Source: Lentzea fradiae
GTDB taxonomy: Bacteria > Actinomycetota > Actinomycetes > Mycobacteriales > Pseudonocardiaceae
Direction of reading: 5' to 3'
NCBI RefSeq assembly: GCF_900100955.1
Contig: NZ_FNCC01000002.1
Coordinates: 186,001 to 250,000 of the forward strand
Length of the DNA stretch: 64,000 nt
Shown in pieces: positions 1 to 7,915 of this stretch. Under the pieces are notes generated by a model. The model saw only the letters and a list, made by a program, of their open reading frames with translations, searched no databases and was not told the origin of the DNA. Position numbers and translations under genes: made by a program. Within the stretch, counting starts at the first letter, position 1. Every line of letters starts with the position of its first letter.

Positions 1-78
1 AAAGATCAGGCCACCTTGTGCGGAAAGGCCGAGAAGGCCGCCGGATTCGCGCTCGCGACGCTCAAGACATTGAAGTGA
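1..78 (+). CDS. C-terminus of a DUF3558-type lipoprotein (partial)
   Basis: The window opens inside a coding frame of 25 codons that ends in TGA, nine bases before the next ATG. The visible tail has a cysteine followed by an alanine-rich helix (LCGKAEKAAGFALATL). It resembles the end of the complete DUF3558 lipoprotein at 29469-30062, where a CERA motif is followed by a similar A/V/L-rich helix. Both genes lie just upstream of a PPE-like/EspG pair, so the context supports the assignment. Only the tail is visible, so the family call is inference. Confidence 0.5.
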   Translation, partial: KDQATLCGKAEKAAGFALATLKTLK

Positions 79-87
79 GGGGGAGCC

Positions 88-1374
88 ATGTCGTCGTATC
101 GGCAGCTCACTGACTGGAACTTCGACGGTTGGTCCAACCAGCAGCTCGCGAATGAGGTCCAGAAGCTCTCGAGCAGCACGATCGCATCCAGGTTCGGCGA
201 AGCGTCCGCAGCGTTGCGTGAACTCGCCAGCGCGCTGGAGCACGTCGACTCCACGATCCGGACCCAGCTCAAGGACCTCAAGATCGACTGGGGCGGCGCC
301 GCGGGCGAGAAGAGCCAGGAGAAGACGGAAGTGGTCGCTGTCGGCATCGACGACGGCAGCCAGGCGTCGGAACAGAACTCCCAGGCGATGACGCAGCAGG
401 GCGAGAGCACGAGCACCGCCCGCTACAGCACCCCTCCTGCCCAGGACCTGCGCGGCGACACCGAACGCAACTTCGGCGACAAGGTCGCCGGCCTGATCGG
501 CATCGAGACGGACCACGCCGCCGAGGTCCAGCAGACCAACCAGGCCCGCCAGCAGGCCATCGACAGCCTCAACGGCTACGTCTCCAACAGCCAGGGCTCT
601 CTCGACGGCTTCCGCGCCCCCGACAAGGCCCCCGACATCATCGTCACCAGCGGCGCCGTCGCGCCGTCCGTCGGCACGCCGGTCGGGCAGCCCCAGGTCG
701 GCACGCCCGGCTTCCCCGGCAGCGGACCGGCGTTCACCGGCACGCCCGGCAGCCCCGGCACGCCCGGCGGTGTCCCGCTCGCTCCGGCTCCCGGCCTCCC
801 CGGCAACACCACCGGCATCCTCCCCGGCACCGGCACGCCCGGTCCGATCGCGACCGGTCCCGGCCTGCCCAAGCCGTTCGTCGGCCCGTCGATCGTCGGC
901 ACGGCCGCGACCGCCGCGGCGACCGGTCTCGCCGGTGCGACGACCGGTGCTCGCGGGCCGCAGGTCGTCGGTGGTGGACGTGGTCCCAGCCAGGCGCCCA
1001 AGACCCCCATCGCGCCCACCGGGCCGAAGGGTGCGCCCAGCACGATCGGCGGCAAGGCCGGCGGTGGCGCGGGCGGCGCAGGTGCCGGTGGCGCGGGTGC
1101 CTCCGGCCGCGTGCCCGGTGCCGCGGTGACGCCCGGTGGTGCGAGTGGCGTCGGGCCCGACGCCAACCGTTCCGGTGCGGCGGCCGGTGCCAAGGGCGGC
1201 CCGGCCGGTCGTGGTGGTGGCTCGCTCATGTCCCCCGCGGCCAGCGCGGCGAAGGGCGGAGGCGACGAGGACAGCGAGCACGTGCGCAAGTACGGTGTCG
1301 ACTCCGACGAGATGTTCGGCGACGATCGCATGGTGGTCCAGTCCGTCATCGGCGAAGACCCGAAGGACAAGTAG
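88..1374 (+). CDS. PPE/WXG-like type VII secretion substrate with Gly/Pro-rich C-terminus
   Basis: 428-residue protein. Residues 1-170 are helical and carry a W-G-G turn (DWGGAAGEKS, near residue 70), as expected for the helical hairpin of WXG100/PPE-like T7SS substrates. Residues 190-390 are a low-complexity Gly/Pro/Ala/Thr segment. The acidic tail ends in a FGDDR...VIG motif that is also at the end of the PPE-like protein at 30574-31905. A GGGGGA ribosome site precedes the ATG, and an EspG-type chaperone gene follows after six bases. This PPE-then-EspG order is typical of actinobacterial ESX accessory loci, so a secreted or cell-surface role is likely. Its exact function is unknown. Confidence 0.75.
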   Translation: MSSYRQLTDWNFDGWSNQQLANEVQKLSSSTIASRFGEASAALRELASALEHVDSTIRTQLKDLKIDWGGAAGEKSQEKTEVVAVGIDDGSQASEQNSQAMTQQGESTSTARYSTPPAQDLRGDTERNFGDKVAGLIGIETDHAAEVQQTNQARQQAIDSLNGYVSNSQGSLDGFRAPDKAPDIIVTSGAVAPSVGTPVGQPQVGTPGFPGSGPAFTGTPGSPGTPGGVPLAPAPGLPGNTTGILPGTGTPGPIATGPGLPKPFVGPSIVGTAATAAATGLAGATTGARGPQVVGGGRGPSQAPKTPIAPTGPKGAPSTIGGKAGGGAGGAGAGGAGASGRVPGAAVTPGGASGVGPDANRSGAAAGAKGGPAGRGGGSLMSPAASAAKGGGDEDSEHVRKYGVDSDEMFGDDRMVVQSVIGEDPKDK

Positions 1375-1380
1375 AAACCG

Positions 1381-2136
1381 TTGAGCGCACCGAGTTCTGT
1401 GGTTCTGTCCACAGTGGAGTTCGCCGTGGTCTGGGAGGCGCAACGCCTCCCGGCCGCGCACGTCGCGCTGGACACGCGGATCCCGTCCATCACCCACACC
1501 GAGAAGGCCGAGGTGGTGAAGCGGGCCTGGGAGTCGCTCGAGTCGCGCGGCCTGGCCCGCAACGGCCGGGTCGTCCCCGAGCTCGCCGACGGGTTCGCGC
1601 TGCTCGGGAACCACCAGGTGGCGGTCGACCTGTGGATCTGGGCCGACCGGCAGATCAGCGGCCTTGCCGCCGCGATCGGCGACGAGGCGATCCTCGCCGT
1701 GCAGGACCGCGACGAGATGTGGCTGATCGAAGCCCGCGGCACGGCTCTCGCGGAGGCCGCGGTGTCGGTCGCTGGCGAGATGCCCGCCGGGTTCGGCCGC
1801 TCGATCAGCCTGCCCTACGACGACCTGGTGGCCGCGGCCAAGGACGTCGGGCTCGACGCCCAGCGCATGATCACCACGTTGGAACGTCAGGGAATGCGCC
1901 TCGGTGACGCTCAGGAGCTCGCCGGGATGCTCGACGGCATCTCCACCCGCGGCCAGTTCGGCGCGCAGCGGAACGGACGGCGCGCCGGCCGCGTGGTCTC
2001 GTTCCACGACACGCACAACGGCCGCTACCTGCGTCAGCTCAAGCCCAGCAGCGACGGCCGCAAGTGGTGCACCATCACCCCGGTCGACAACCACCGCCTC
2101 GCTTCCTCGATCTGGGAGCTGCTGCAAGAAGTCTGA
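1381..2136 (+). CDS. ESX secretion-associated chaperone, EspG family
   Basis: 251-residue cytosolic protein. EspG chaperones bind the helical tip of PPE-type substrates and keep them soluble before export. Family-like features are the start VVLSTVEFAVVWE, the central repeated alpha/beta fold, and the C-terminal stretch GRYLRQL...TITPVDNHRLASSIWELL, which aligns with the end of the second EspG at 31914-32720 (GRYLQQ...TFTPTDNRRMLHQVDGL). The start is TTG at 1381, six bases after the PPE-like gene, with only a weak ribosome site, which suggests translational coupling. An inverted repeat follows at 2154-2186. Confidence 0.85.
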   Translation: MSAPSSVVLSTVEFAVVWEAQRLPAAHVALDTRIPSITHTEKAEVVKRAWESLESRGLARNGRVVPELADGFALLGNHQVAVDLWIWADRQISGLAAAIGDEAILAVQDRDEMWLIEARGTALAEAAVSVAGEMPAGFGRSISLPYDDLVAAAKDVGLDAQRMITTLERQGMRLGDAQELAGMLDGISTRGQFGAQRNGRRAGRVVSFHDTHNGRYLRQLKPSSDGRKWCTITPVDNHRLASSIWELLQEV

Positions 2137-2153
2137 TCGCGGAACCCCCGGCC

Positions 2154-2186
2154 GTGCCCGCCCGTCGAATGTCGGCAGGCGGGCAC
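2154..2186 (+). terminator. Hairpin after espG-like gene
   Basis: Perfect 9-bp arms (GTGCCCGCC at 2154-2162 and GGCGGGCAC at 2178-2186) around a 15-nt loop, 18 bases after the EspG stop. There is no T-tract, as is usual for high-GC actinobacterial terminators. It separates the PPE/EspG pair from the gene at 2275. Confidence 0.5.
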
Positions 2187-2234
2187 AGTCGTCCCGATGG
2201 GGCGAATCGGCATCCCGCCCGCGGCGATTCGTTC

Positions 2235-2240
2235 TATGGT
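2235..2240 (+). promoter_or_regulatory. Possible -10 element for the 2275 operon
   Basis: TATGGT lies 35 bases upstream of the GTG start at 2275 and downstream of the hairpin at 2154-2186. A G-rich ribosome site (GGGGGT) lies just before the start. No clear -35 hexamer is seen. Confidence 0.3.
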
Positions 2241-2274
2241 CGTCGGGAGAGGTTTCAAAAGGGGGTAGGCGCGC

Positions 2275-2580
2275 GTGGCGGGGGCCAAGTTCAACACCGA
2301 GGCAATGGAACAGTGCCGCACCACCGTGAGCAGTCAAGCCGGACAATTCGGCGCGATCGGTGACGGTTTTTCTACCCAATGCGGAAATCCGGACATATTC
2401 GGAAAACTGGGATCCTCCGGTGCGCTCTCCGGCGCGGTCGCCGCGATGGACCAGGCGGGCGCTCAGGAGTTCGACGCGGCCGAAAAGGTGCTGCGCAAGG
2501 TCGAGAGCGCACTGGACAAGATCCAGTCCAACGTCGACGACGTCGAGGAAGCCGCCAAGAACTCCTTCAGGACGGTGTGA
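2275..2580 (+). CDS. Small ESX/T7SS target protein (EspC/DUF2580-like)
   Basis: 101-residue, cysteine-containing, largely helical protein starting at GTG 2275 behind a GGGGGT ribosome site. Its size, helical hairpin pattern and C-terminal charged helix (KVLRKVESALDKIQSNVDDV) fit the small 'type VII secretion target' class that is co-transcribed with larger substrates. A canonical WXG turn is not visible. The gene ends one base before the next coding region, so the pair is probably co-translated and may form a heterodimer, as ESX partners do. Family assignment rests on size, helical pattern and location. Confidence 0.6.
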   Translation: MAGAKFNTEAMEQCRTTVSSQAGQFGAIGDGFSTQCGNPDIFGKLGSSGALSGAVAAMDQAGAQEFDAAEKVLRKVESALDKIQSNVDDVEEAAKNSFRTV

Positions 2581-2581
2581 C

Positions 2582-3745
2582 GTGAGCGCGATGGACGAGG
2601 TCTCGGCACTCCCCGGCGGCGCGGAACTGGCCGCCCTCGCCGACAAGGTCGAGACCGCCCAACCCCAAGCCGTGCGCGACATCGCCGCCCGCTGGAAGCA
2701 GGCAGCCGGCAAGTGCGGCGACCAGACGGCGGTGGTCCAACGGTCCGCGGCCCAGCTCGACGACGCCTGGGAAGGCAGGTCCGCGGACGGCTTCGCCGCC
2801 TACATGGGCGACCTGACCAAGTGCGGCACCTCCATGTCCGACGCGCTCAACGCCGCCGCGACCGATCTCGAAACAGCCGCCACCGCCCTGGAGACGGCGA
2901 AGTCCTCGATGAGCCGCATCTGCGAGACCCTCCTGAGCCGCGCCCGCGAGGCCCGCCGACAACTCCACAACCAGCCACCGGAAGACGTCGACAGCGTCAT
3001 CCGCGGCTACGTCGCCGAAGCCGTCGCCGACGCGACCCCCGTGATCTCCCAAGCGGAGTCGGCCCTGAACGCCGCCGCCGGCACCCTGAAGGCCCGCCCC
3101 GGCGCGCTGACGCCGAAGTTCTCGGCGCTGGAAGACCCGAACATCCAGCCCTTCACCCCCGCACCGGGCAAGCCGATCGACTGGGCCCCGACCCCACCCC
3201 CGGACGACTCGACCCACCAGTCCGCCGCGGAGACCCAGCCCAAGCCCGCTCCCGCCACCCCGGCCGACCACGGCTCCGGCTCCGGTGGTGGCGGTGGCGG
3301 TGGCGCTTCCGGCGGCGGTGGCGGAGGCGGTGGCGGCATGGGTGGCCTGGGTTCCAGCGGCGGCCCGCCGTCGGGCAGCCCGCCGCCCGGCAACGTCGAG
3401 GAGTGGATCCGCGAGGCCATCAAGATCCTCCAGGCCAACGGCATCCCGGTCACCGAGGAGAACATCGACGAGATCTGGAAGATCATCGAAAAGGAGTCGA
3501 GCGGCAACCCGCACGCCATCAACCTCTGGGACTCGAACGCCCAGAAGGGCACGCCGTCCAAGGGCCTGATGCAGTGCATCGACTCGACCTTCGACGCCCA
3601 CAAGCTGCCGGGCCACGACGACATCTGGAACCCGGTCGACAACATCATCGCCGGCGTCCGCTACACCTTCTCGCGCTACGGAGGCTTCGAAGGCCACCCA
3701 GGCCTGAAGGCAATGGCCCAAGGCGGCGGTTACCAAGGGTATTGA
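2582..3745 (+). CDS. WXG-like protein fused to a lytic transglycosylase (SLT) domain
   Basis: 387 residues from GTG 2582 (an ATG at 2591 is an alternative). Residues 1-130 are a helical T7SS-type module with a W-E-G-R turn (DDAWEGRSADGFAAYM). A Pro-rich linker and a long poly-Gly/Ser tract (about residues 230-265) follow. The C-terminal 120 residues are a lysozyme-like SLT domain: catalytic Glu in IIEKESSGNPHAIN, the SKGLMQ motif, and PVDNIIAGVRYTFSRYGGF near the end. It would cleave peptidoglycan glycan strands. There is no Sec signal peptide, so export through the T7SS with the upstream 101-residue partner is the likely route. The poly-Gly tract is presumably a flexible tether. Confidence 0.8.
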   Translation: MSAMDEVSALPGGAELAALADKVETAQPQAVRDIAARWKQAAGKCGDQTAVVQRSAAQLDDAWEGRSADGFAAYMGDLTKCGTSMSDALNAAATDLETAATALETAKSSMSRICETLLSRAREARRQLHNQPPEDVDSVIRGYVAEAVADATPVISQAESALNAAAGTLKARPGALTPKFSALEDPNIQPFTPAPGKPIDWAPTPPPDDSTHQSAAETQPKPAPATPADHGSGSGGGGGGGASGGGGGGGGGMGGLGSSGGPPSGSPPPGNVEEWIREAIKILQANGIPVTEENIDEIWKIIEKESSGNPHAINLWDSNAQKGTPSKGLMQCIDSTFDAHKLPGHDDIWNPVDNIIAGVRYTFSRYGGFEGHPGLKAMAQGGGYQGY

Positions 3746-4054
3746 TCGCCGCACGATCGGGTGAGTCTTGTCCGGATCCCGGCCCTCGTTCGTCAGGTAT
3801 GTCATGACGGAAATGGGCCGGGTTTCGGTTATCCACACCCGCACGGGTATGGAATGTCCTGAAACACTGTTGCAGTTTCTCTCGCATATGCGGAAGCGCG
3901 GGGGGTGCGGCCGAAGGCGAAGGGCGAATCGGAGCGGAGGGCCGGATGAAGCAGGCCCCGCCGACGTGAGTCCGCCAGCCCCACCACCCCCGGCCTGCCA
4001 CTGTGGCCGTGCGAACAGCCCGGCACCCGTCACCAGCGGGTTAGCCTGGGCGGC
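3746..4054 (+). other. Intergenic stretch, 309 bases
   Basis: No convincing gene was found here. It holds a short palindrome (ACCCGCACGGGT, 3837-3848) of unknown meaning and, at its right end, the predicted leaderless promoter of the aminotransferase gene. An open frame running through it lacks a ribosome site and actinobacterial third-position GC bias. Confidence 0.5.
4042..4047 (+). promoter_or_regulatory. Leaderless -10 element of the aminotransferase gene
   Basis: TAGCCT ends seven bases before the ATG at 4055, so transcription should begin at or next to the start codon. No Shine-Dalgarno sequence is present, which agrees with a leaderless transcript. Confidence 0.55.
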
Positions 4055-5185
4055 ATGCTCACCGTGGCTGCCCGCGCCGACGTCCCACCCTTCCACGTCA
4101 TGGACGTGCTGTCCGCCGCCGCCCGACGGCAGCGGACCCACGGCGACGTGATCTCCCTGGCCGCCGGTCAGCCGTCGAGCCCCGCCCCCAAGCCGGTCAG
4201 GGACGCGGCGGTCAAGGCGGTCACGGACCAGCCGCTGGGCTACACCGAGCAGCTGGGCATTCCGGAGCTGCGGGAAGCCATCGCCGGCCACTACGACCGC
4301 CAGTACGGCCTCGAGGTCACCCCCGACGACGTGGTGGTCACCACGGGTTCGTCGGGGGCGTTCACGCTCGCGTTCCTGGCGGCGTTCGACCCCGGCGACA
4401 AGGTCGCGTTGGCGCGGCCCGGGTATCCGGCTTACCGGAACATCCTGAAGGCGTTGGGGTGTGAGGTGGTCGAGCTGCCGTGCGGGCCGGAGACGCGGTT
4501 CCAGCCGACGGTGGAGATGCTCGATCCCGGGCTCAAGGGTGTGATCGTCGCCAGCCCCGCCAACCCGACCGGGACGGTCGCGGCGGTCGAGCCGATCGCG
4601 CGGTGGTGTGAGGACAACGGGGTTCAGCTGGTCAGTGACGAGATCTACCACGGGATCAGTTACGGCGAGCCGTTGCGGTGTGCGTGGGAGACGTCGCGGG
4701 ACGCGATCGTGGTGAACTCGTTCTCGAAGGCGTTCGCCATGACCGGATGGCGGTTGGGATGGATGTTGTTGCCCGAGCGGTTGCGGCGGGCGGTGGACTG
4801 TCTCACCGGCAACTTCACGTTGTGTCCGCCCGCGTTGGCGCAGTACGCGGCGGTGGAGGCGTTTCACGAGGACGCTTATGCCGAGACGGCCGGGCATCTG
4901 GAGCGGTATCGGGTGAACCGGGATCTGCTGGTCCAGGGGTTGACCAGCCTTGGCATCGACAAGCTCGCGCCTGCGGACGGGGCGTTCTACGTGTACGCGG
5001 ACGTTCGGCATCTCACGGACGATTCGATGGCGTTCTGCAAGAAGCTGCTGGACGACACCGGCGTGGCGATCGTGCCCGGTATCGACTTCGATCCCGTGGA
5101 CGGGCATCACTTCGTGCGGATGTCGTTCGCCGGATCCACCCAGGACATCGAGGAAGCCCTGCGGCGGCTGAAGGCGTGGCTGTAG
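4055..5185 (+). CDS. Class I/II pyridoxal-phosphate aminotransferase
   Basis: 376-residue cytosolic aminotransferase of the aspartate aminotransferase fold (type I). The PLP-lysine motif is clear (NSFSKAFAMTGWRLGWM, Lys near residue 227), together with the substrate-binding ASPANPTGT segment and the VSDEIYHG aspartate-containing motif. Such enzymes transfer the amino group between an amino acid and a 2-oxo acid; the substrate cannot be read from the sequence. It stands alone, with a predicted leaderless promoter upstream and a small membrane-protein gene downstream. Confidence 0.9.
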   Translation: MLTVAARADVPPFHVMDVLSAAARRQRTHGDVISLAAGQPSSPAPKPVRDAAVKAVTDQPLGYTEQLGIPELREAIAGHYDRQYGLEVTPDDVVVTTGSSGAFTLAFLAAFDPGDKVALARPGYPAYRNILKALGCEVVELPCGPETRFQPTVEMLDPGLKGVIVASPANPTGTVAAVEPIARWCEDNGVQLVSDEIYHGISYGEPLRCAWETSRDAIVVNSFSKAFAMTGWRLGWMLLPERLRRAVDCLTGNFTLCPPALAQYAAVEAFHEDAYAETAGHLERYRVNRDLLVQGLTSLGIDKLAPADGAFYVYADVRHLTDDSMAFCKKLLDDTGVAIVPGIDFDPVDGHHFVRMSFAGSTQDIEEALRRLKAWL

Positions 5186-5240
5186 GAAGCGCAACAAAAC
5201 CGGCGCCTGGAGCGTTCACGGACGGGAGAGGGAGGTTGTC

Positions 5241-5390
5241 ATGTGGGCGATCATCGGGTGGCTGGTGGCGATCTGGGTCGTGCTGGCCGTGGTCGGGGCT
5301 GTGGTCAAGGGGCTGTTCTGGCTCGCCGTGATCGGGGTGGTGCTCCTCGCGGTCACCGCGGCGTACGGCGCGATCAAAGCCAAGCGCTGA
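5241..5390 (+). CDS. 49-residue hydrophobic membrane protein
   Basis: Short gene: ATG at 5241 behind a good ribosome site (GGGAGG, about 7 bases upstream) and TGA at 5388-5390. The protein is almost entirely two hydrophobic segments (WAIIGWLVAIWVVLAVVGAV and LFWLAVIGVVLLAVTAAYGA) joined by a lysine/glycine turn and ending in KAKR. This suggests a two-pass inner-membrane peptide with a positively charged cytoplasmic tail. Coding is supported by the ribosome site, in-frame GC3 bias and position before a convergent terminator. Function is unknown. Confidence 0.65.
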   Translation: MWAIIGWLVAIWVVLAVVGAVVKGLFWLAVIGVVLLAVTAAYGAIKAKR

Positions 5391-5469
5391 ACAAGACCTG
5401 AAGGCGGGACCTGGGAACTGACCAGGTCCGCCAGCCGGGCGAAGCCTAAGCACTCCGCCAGACACTCGC

Positions 5470-5643
5470 CCGCGTGTCACCCAGCCAGCGGTCCCCGCCT
5501 GCTCTGCGTGACGTGCCTTGGGAACGCGGGGGCCCTACGTTTCCGTACATGGGACGTAGGGCCCCCGCGTACTACGCAGGAAACACGAAAGAGAGTTGCG
5601 AGCGGGACGGGGCGTTACGGACAGCAGTTCTGGAAGCGTGCTT
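5470..5643 (+). repeat. Dispersed intergenic repeat, copy A
   Basis: About 170 bases that recur in recognisable form at 40852-41023. Shared blocks are a left end CGCGTGTCACCC, then CGTGACGTG, a palindromic ACGCGGGGGCCC core, GAGAGTTGCG and the right block GGCGTTACGGACAG. Both copies sit in convergent intergenic gaps and read in the same direction. Copy A holds one long hairpin; copy B holds two shorter ones in the same place. Confidence 0.7.
5525..5569. terminator. Bidirectional terminator hairpin in repeat copy A
   Basis: Perfect 16-bp arms (5525-5540 and 5554-5569) flank a 13-nt loop. It lies between the plus-strand small membrane-protein gene and the minus-strand HAD gene, so it can terminate both. 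The core CGCGGGGGCCC is shared with the hairpins at 20019-20067 and 40902-40951. Confidence 0.75.
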
Positions 5644-6235
5644 AGAAGTCGAACGAGGTGAGCAGTTCGGCGCGGGCGGTGCGGGCGGAGGTCCACAGGC
5701 GGGCGTCCCAGCCCGCTGCGAGTGCTCCGTCCACGTTGGACTGACGGTCGTCGTAGAAGACGAGGTCGGCGGCGGGGGCTTCGAGCACGGACTCGACGTG
5801 TTTCCAGATCGCCGCGTCGGGTTTGGCGCAGCCGAGGTCGCCGGAGAACACCAGGTGCCGGAAGTGGCGTGCCCACGACACCTTCTCGGCCAGCCTGGCG
5901 AACGTCGACGGTGCGTTGGAGAGCAGGGCCAGTGGCACGCCGGCCGCGTCCAGGTCTTCGATCAGCGCCACGGTTTCCAGCACCGGGTCGTCGAGCCAGC
6001 CCGCGTTGTCCATCGCGGTCAGTTCGCGGACGAGGGCGTCGGGGACGTCCACGTCCAGCGACGCACCGATGGCCGTCCAGTACTCGGTGTCGGTGCAGCC
6101 GCGGTCGTAGGCGTCGCGGTCCCAGTAGACGGCGTCGAACTCCTGCAGCGTCACGCCGAGCTTCGCCGCCATCGCGGGCCTCGCCGGGTTCCGCTGGCTG
6201 ATCACCTCGCCGAAGTCGAACACGATCCAGCGCAT
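5642..6235 (-). CDS. HAD-superfamily hydrolase
   Basis: 197-residue haloacid dehalogenase-type phosphatase. Motif I is DFGEV at the N-terminus (Asp7 as nucleophile), motif II is the LLSNAP serine/asparagine segment, the motif III lysine is in GCAKPDAAIW, and motif IV is VFYDDRQSNVDGA. This matches the small HAD-IA epoxide-hydrolase-like subclass. The substrate cannot be predicted. Its ATG is one base after the stop of the threonine aldolase gene, so the two are translationally coupled. Confidence 0.85.
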   Translation of the reverse strand: MRWIVFDFGEVISQRNPARPAMAAKLGVTLQEFDAVYWDRDAYDRGCTDTEYWTAIGASLDVDVPDALVRELTAMDNAGWLDDPVLETVALIEDLDAAGVPLALLSNAPSTFARLAEKVSWARHFRHLVFSGDLGCAKPDAAIWKHVESVLEAPAADLVFYDDRQSNVDGALAAGWDARLWTSARTARAELLTSFDF

Positions 6236-6236
6236 C

Positions 6237-7229
6237 TCAGACGTCCTCTCGTAGGCGGCGCAGCACCTCGGCGACGTCGGACGAGTCCACGTCGCCGTGC
6301 GTCACGAACCGCACCTTGCCGGACATCGGACTGGCGGCAACCCCGATTTCGCGCAAGGACAACAGCGTCTTCTCCAGGTCCGGCACGGTGGCCAGCACGA
6401 TGTTCGTGGCGGGCTCGTCCACCTCCCAGCCCAGTGCCCGCAACCCGGAAGCCAATTGATAGGCGTTCGAATGATCTGCGGCCAGCCGGTCGATCCGGTC
6501 GAGCGCCACTAGACCCGCGGCGGCGAGCACGCCGCCCTGGCGCACCCCTCCGCCGAGCATCTTGCGCACGCGCCGGGCCTCGGTGACGAACGACGCGGAC
6601 CCGGCCACCACGGAACCGACCGGGGCGCCGAGGCCTTTCGACAGGCACACCTGCACGGTGTCGACGCCGGCGGCCAGGGTGGCGGGCGGGACGCCGAGGG
6701 CCACCGACGCGTTCCACAGGCGGGCTCCGTCGAGGTGGACGGCCAGGCCGGTGGAGCGGGCGGCGGCGACCAGGGCCGCGTGGTCGTCGGCCGAGGTCAC
6801 GGTGCCGCCGGAGGAGTTGTGCGTGTTCTCCAGGCACAGCAACGTGGTCCGCAGCCCGTAGTAGGGCGACTCGCCGCCGGCCGCGGCGAGCACGGCGGGA
6901 GCCGTCAGGACGGGCAGGGCGTGCGGCATGCCGCCGGCCAGCCACGCGGCGGTGCCGAGCTCGGCGTCCAGGACGTGCGCGCCGAGCGGTGCGAGGAACC
7001 GGTCGCCGCGGTCGAGGTGCAGGAACAGCGCGATCAGGTTGCCCATCGACCCGGACGGCACCCACAGGGCGGCTTCGACGCCGAGCAGCCCGGCGACGCG
7101 TTCCTCCAGGGCCGCCATCGTCGGGTCGTGGTCCAGGACGTCGTCGCCCACCTCGGCCGAGGCCATGGCGCGGCGCATCTCCTCGTCGGGGCGGGTGACG
7201 GTGTCCGAGCGCAGGTCAATGGGGGTCAC
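6237..7229 (-). CDS. Low-specificity L-threonine aldolase
   Basis: 330 residues from GTG at 7229; a longer in-frame extension lacks family similarity. It cleaves L-threonine or L-allo-threonine to glycine and acetaldehyde with PLP. Seen are the N-terminal IDLRSDTVTRP signature, GDDVLDHDPT, the SGSMGNLIAL segment, the LDGARLWNA aspartate and the PLP-lysine in CLSKGLGAPVGS. The product is cytosolic. A HAD hydrolase gene follows immediately. Confidence 0.9.
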   Translation of the reverse strand: MTPIDLRSDTVTRPDEEMRRAMASAEVGDDVLDHDPTMAALEERVAGLLGVEAALWVPSGSMGNLIALFLHLDRGDRFLAPLGAHVLDAELGTAAWLAGGMPHALPVLTAPAVLAAAGGESPYYGLRTTLLCLENTHNSSGGTVTSADDHAALVAAARSTGLAVHLDGARLWNASVALGVPPATLAAGVDTVQVCLSKGLGAPVGSVVAGSASFVTEARRVRKMLGGGVRQGGVLAAAGLVALDRIDRLAADHSNAYQLASGLRALGWEVDEPATNIVLATVPDLEKTLLSLREIGVAASPMSGKVRFVTHGDVDSSDVAEVLRRLREDV

Positions 7230-7294
7230 GGGCCCGATCACATCACATCCGGTGAACGACCGAGGGGGTGATGTAGCTCTCCACGGAGGTTCGT

Positions 7295-7322
7295 GCAACC
7301 GTGGGTGCCTCAGTTTCCGTCC
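7295..7322 (+). promoter_or_regulatory. ECF-type promoter of sigma gene 1
   Basis: -35-like GCAACC (7295-7300), a 16-base spacer, and -10-like CCGTCC (7317-7322), 40 bases before the sigma-factor GTG. The same -35, spacer length and a CGT-containing -10 recur before the second sigma gene at 9213-9240, which suggests shared or autoregulatory recognition. Confidence 0.6.
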
Positions 7323-7361
7323 AGGCAGTGCAACTCGAGGAACGAGCGGAGAGCAGTCCGC

Positions 7362-7880
7362 GTGGATCAGCGCGACGAGCAGGAGTTCGCGGAGTACTTC
7401 GTGGCTCGCCGTGAGGCCGTGCGCCGAACGGCATACCTGCTGTGCGGCGACTGGCACCGCGCCGACGACTTCGCGCAGACGGCGTTCGTGGCGGTGCACA
7501 GGAGGTGGCGGAAGATCCGGGACAAGCAGGCTCTCGACGCCTATGTGCGGCGCACGGTGGTGCGCGCGGTGATCGACGAGTCACGTCGTCCGTGGCGGCG
7601 CGAGAAGTTCACCGACGAGCTGCCGGAGTCACCGACGACGGACAACGAGGTCGGCGACACCGTGGCGACGCGCGAGGCGTTGCTGAAGGGCCTGCGCAGA
7701 GTCCCGCCGAGGCAACGGGCGGTGCTCGTGCTGAGGTTCCTGGAGGGCCTCGACGTCACGGCCACGGCCGAGGTGCTGAAGTGCTCGGAAGGAACTGTGA
7801 AGAGTCAGACCGCCCGCGGGCTGACCGCGTTGCGAGAAGCTCTGGGCGACGCGATCGACGACCTGCGACCGGCGTCGTGA
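7362..7880 (+). CDS. ECF RNA polymerase sigma factor (SigE-family type)
   Basis: 172 residues from GTG 7362, chosen because a GGAGAG ribosome site lies about nine bases upstream. Region 2 contains RRTAYLLCGDWHRADDFAQ and the -10 contact helix. Region 4 has the PPRQRAVLVLRFLEGLDVTA...CSEGTVKSQTARGL helix-turn-helix used to read the -35. There is no extra C-terminal domain. It is followed after 35 bases by a gene for a single-pass membrane protein, a plausible regulator. It is about half identical by eye to the sigma factor at 9269-9802. Confidence 0.9.
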   Translation: MDQRDEQEFAEYFVARREAVRRTAYLLCGDWHRADDFAQTAFVAVHRRWRKIRDKQALDAYVRRTVVRAVIDESRRPWRREKFTDELPESPTTDNEVGDTVATREALLKGLRRVPPRQRAVLVLRFLEGLDVTATAEVLKCSEGTVKSQTARGLTALREALGDAIDDLRPAS

Positions 7881-7915
7881 CCGGCCAGAACGGCAGCGAG
7901 AGGAGGACGACGTAG

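Noticed and set aside
3837..3848. ACCCGCACGGGT palindrome as an operator
   Set aside because: Single, short copy more than 200 bases from the nearest start; such palindromes are frequent in GC-rich DNA.
2567..5197. Long open frame on the minus strand over module A and the aminotransferase
   Set aside because: It is antisense to well-supported genes, has Arg/His/Pro-rich composition typical of high-GC shadow frames and no family motif.
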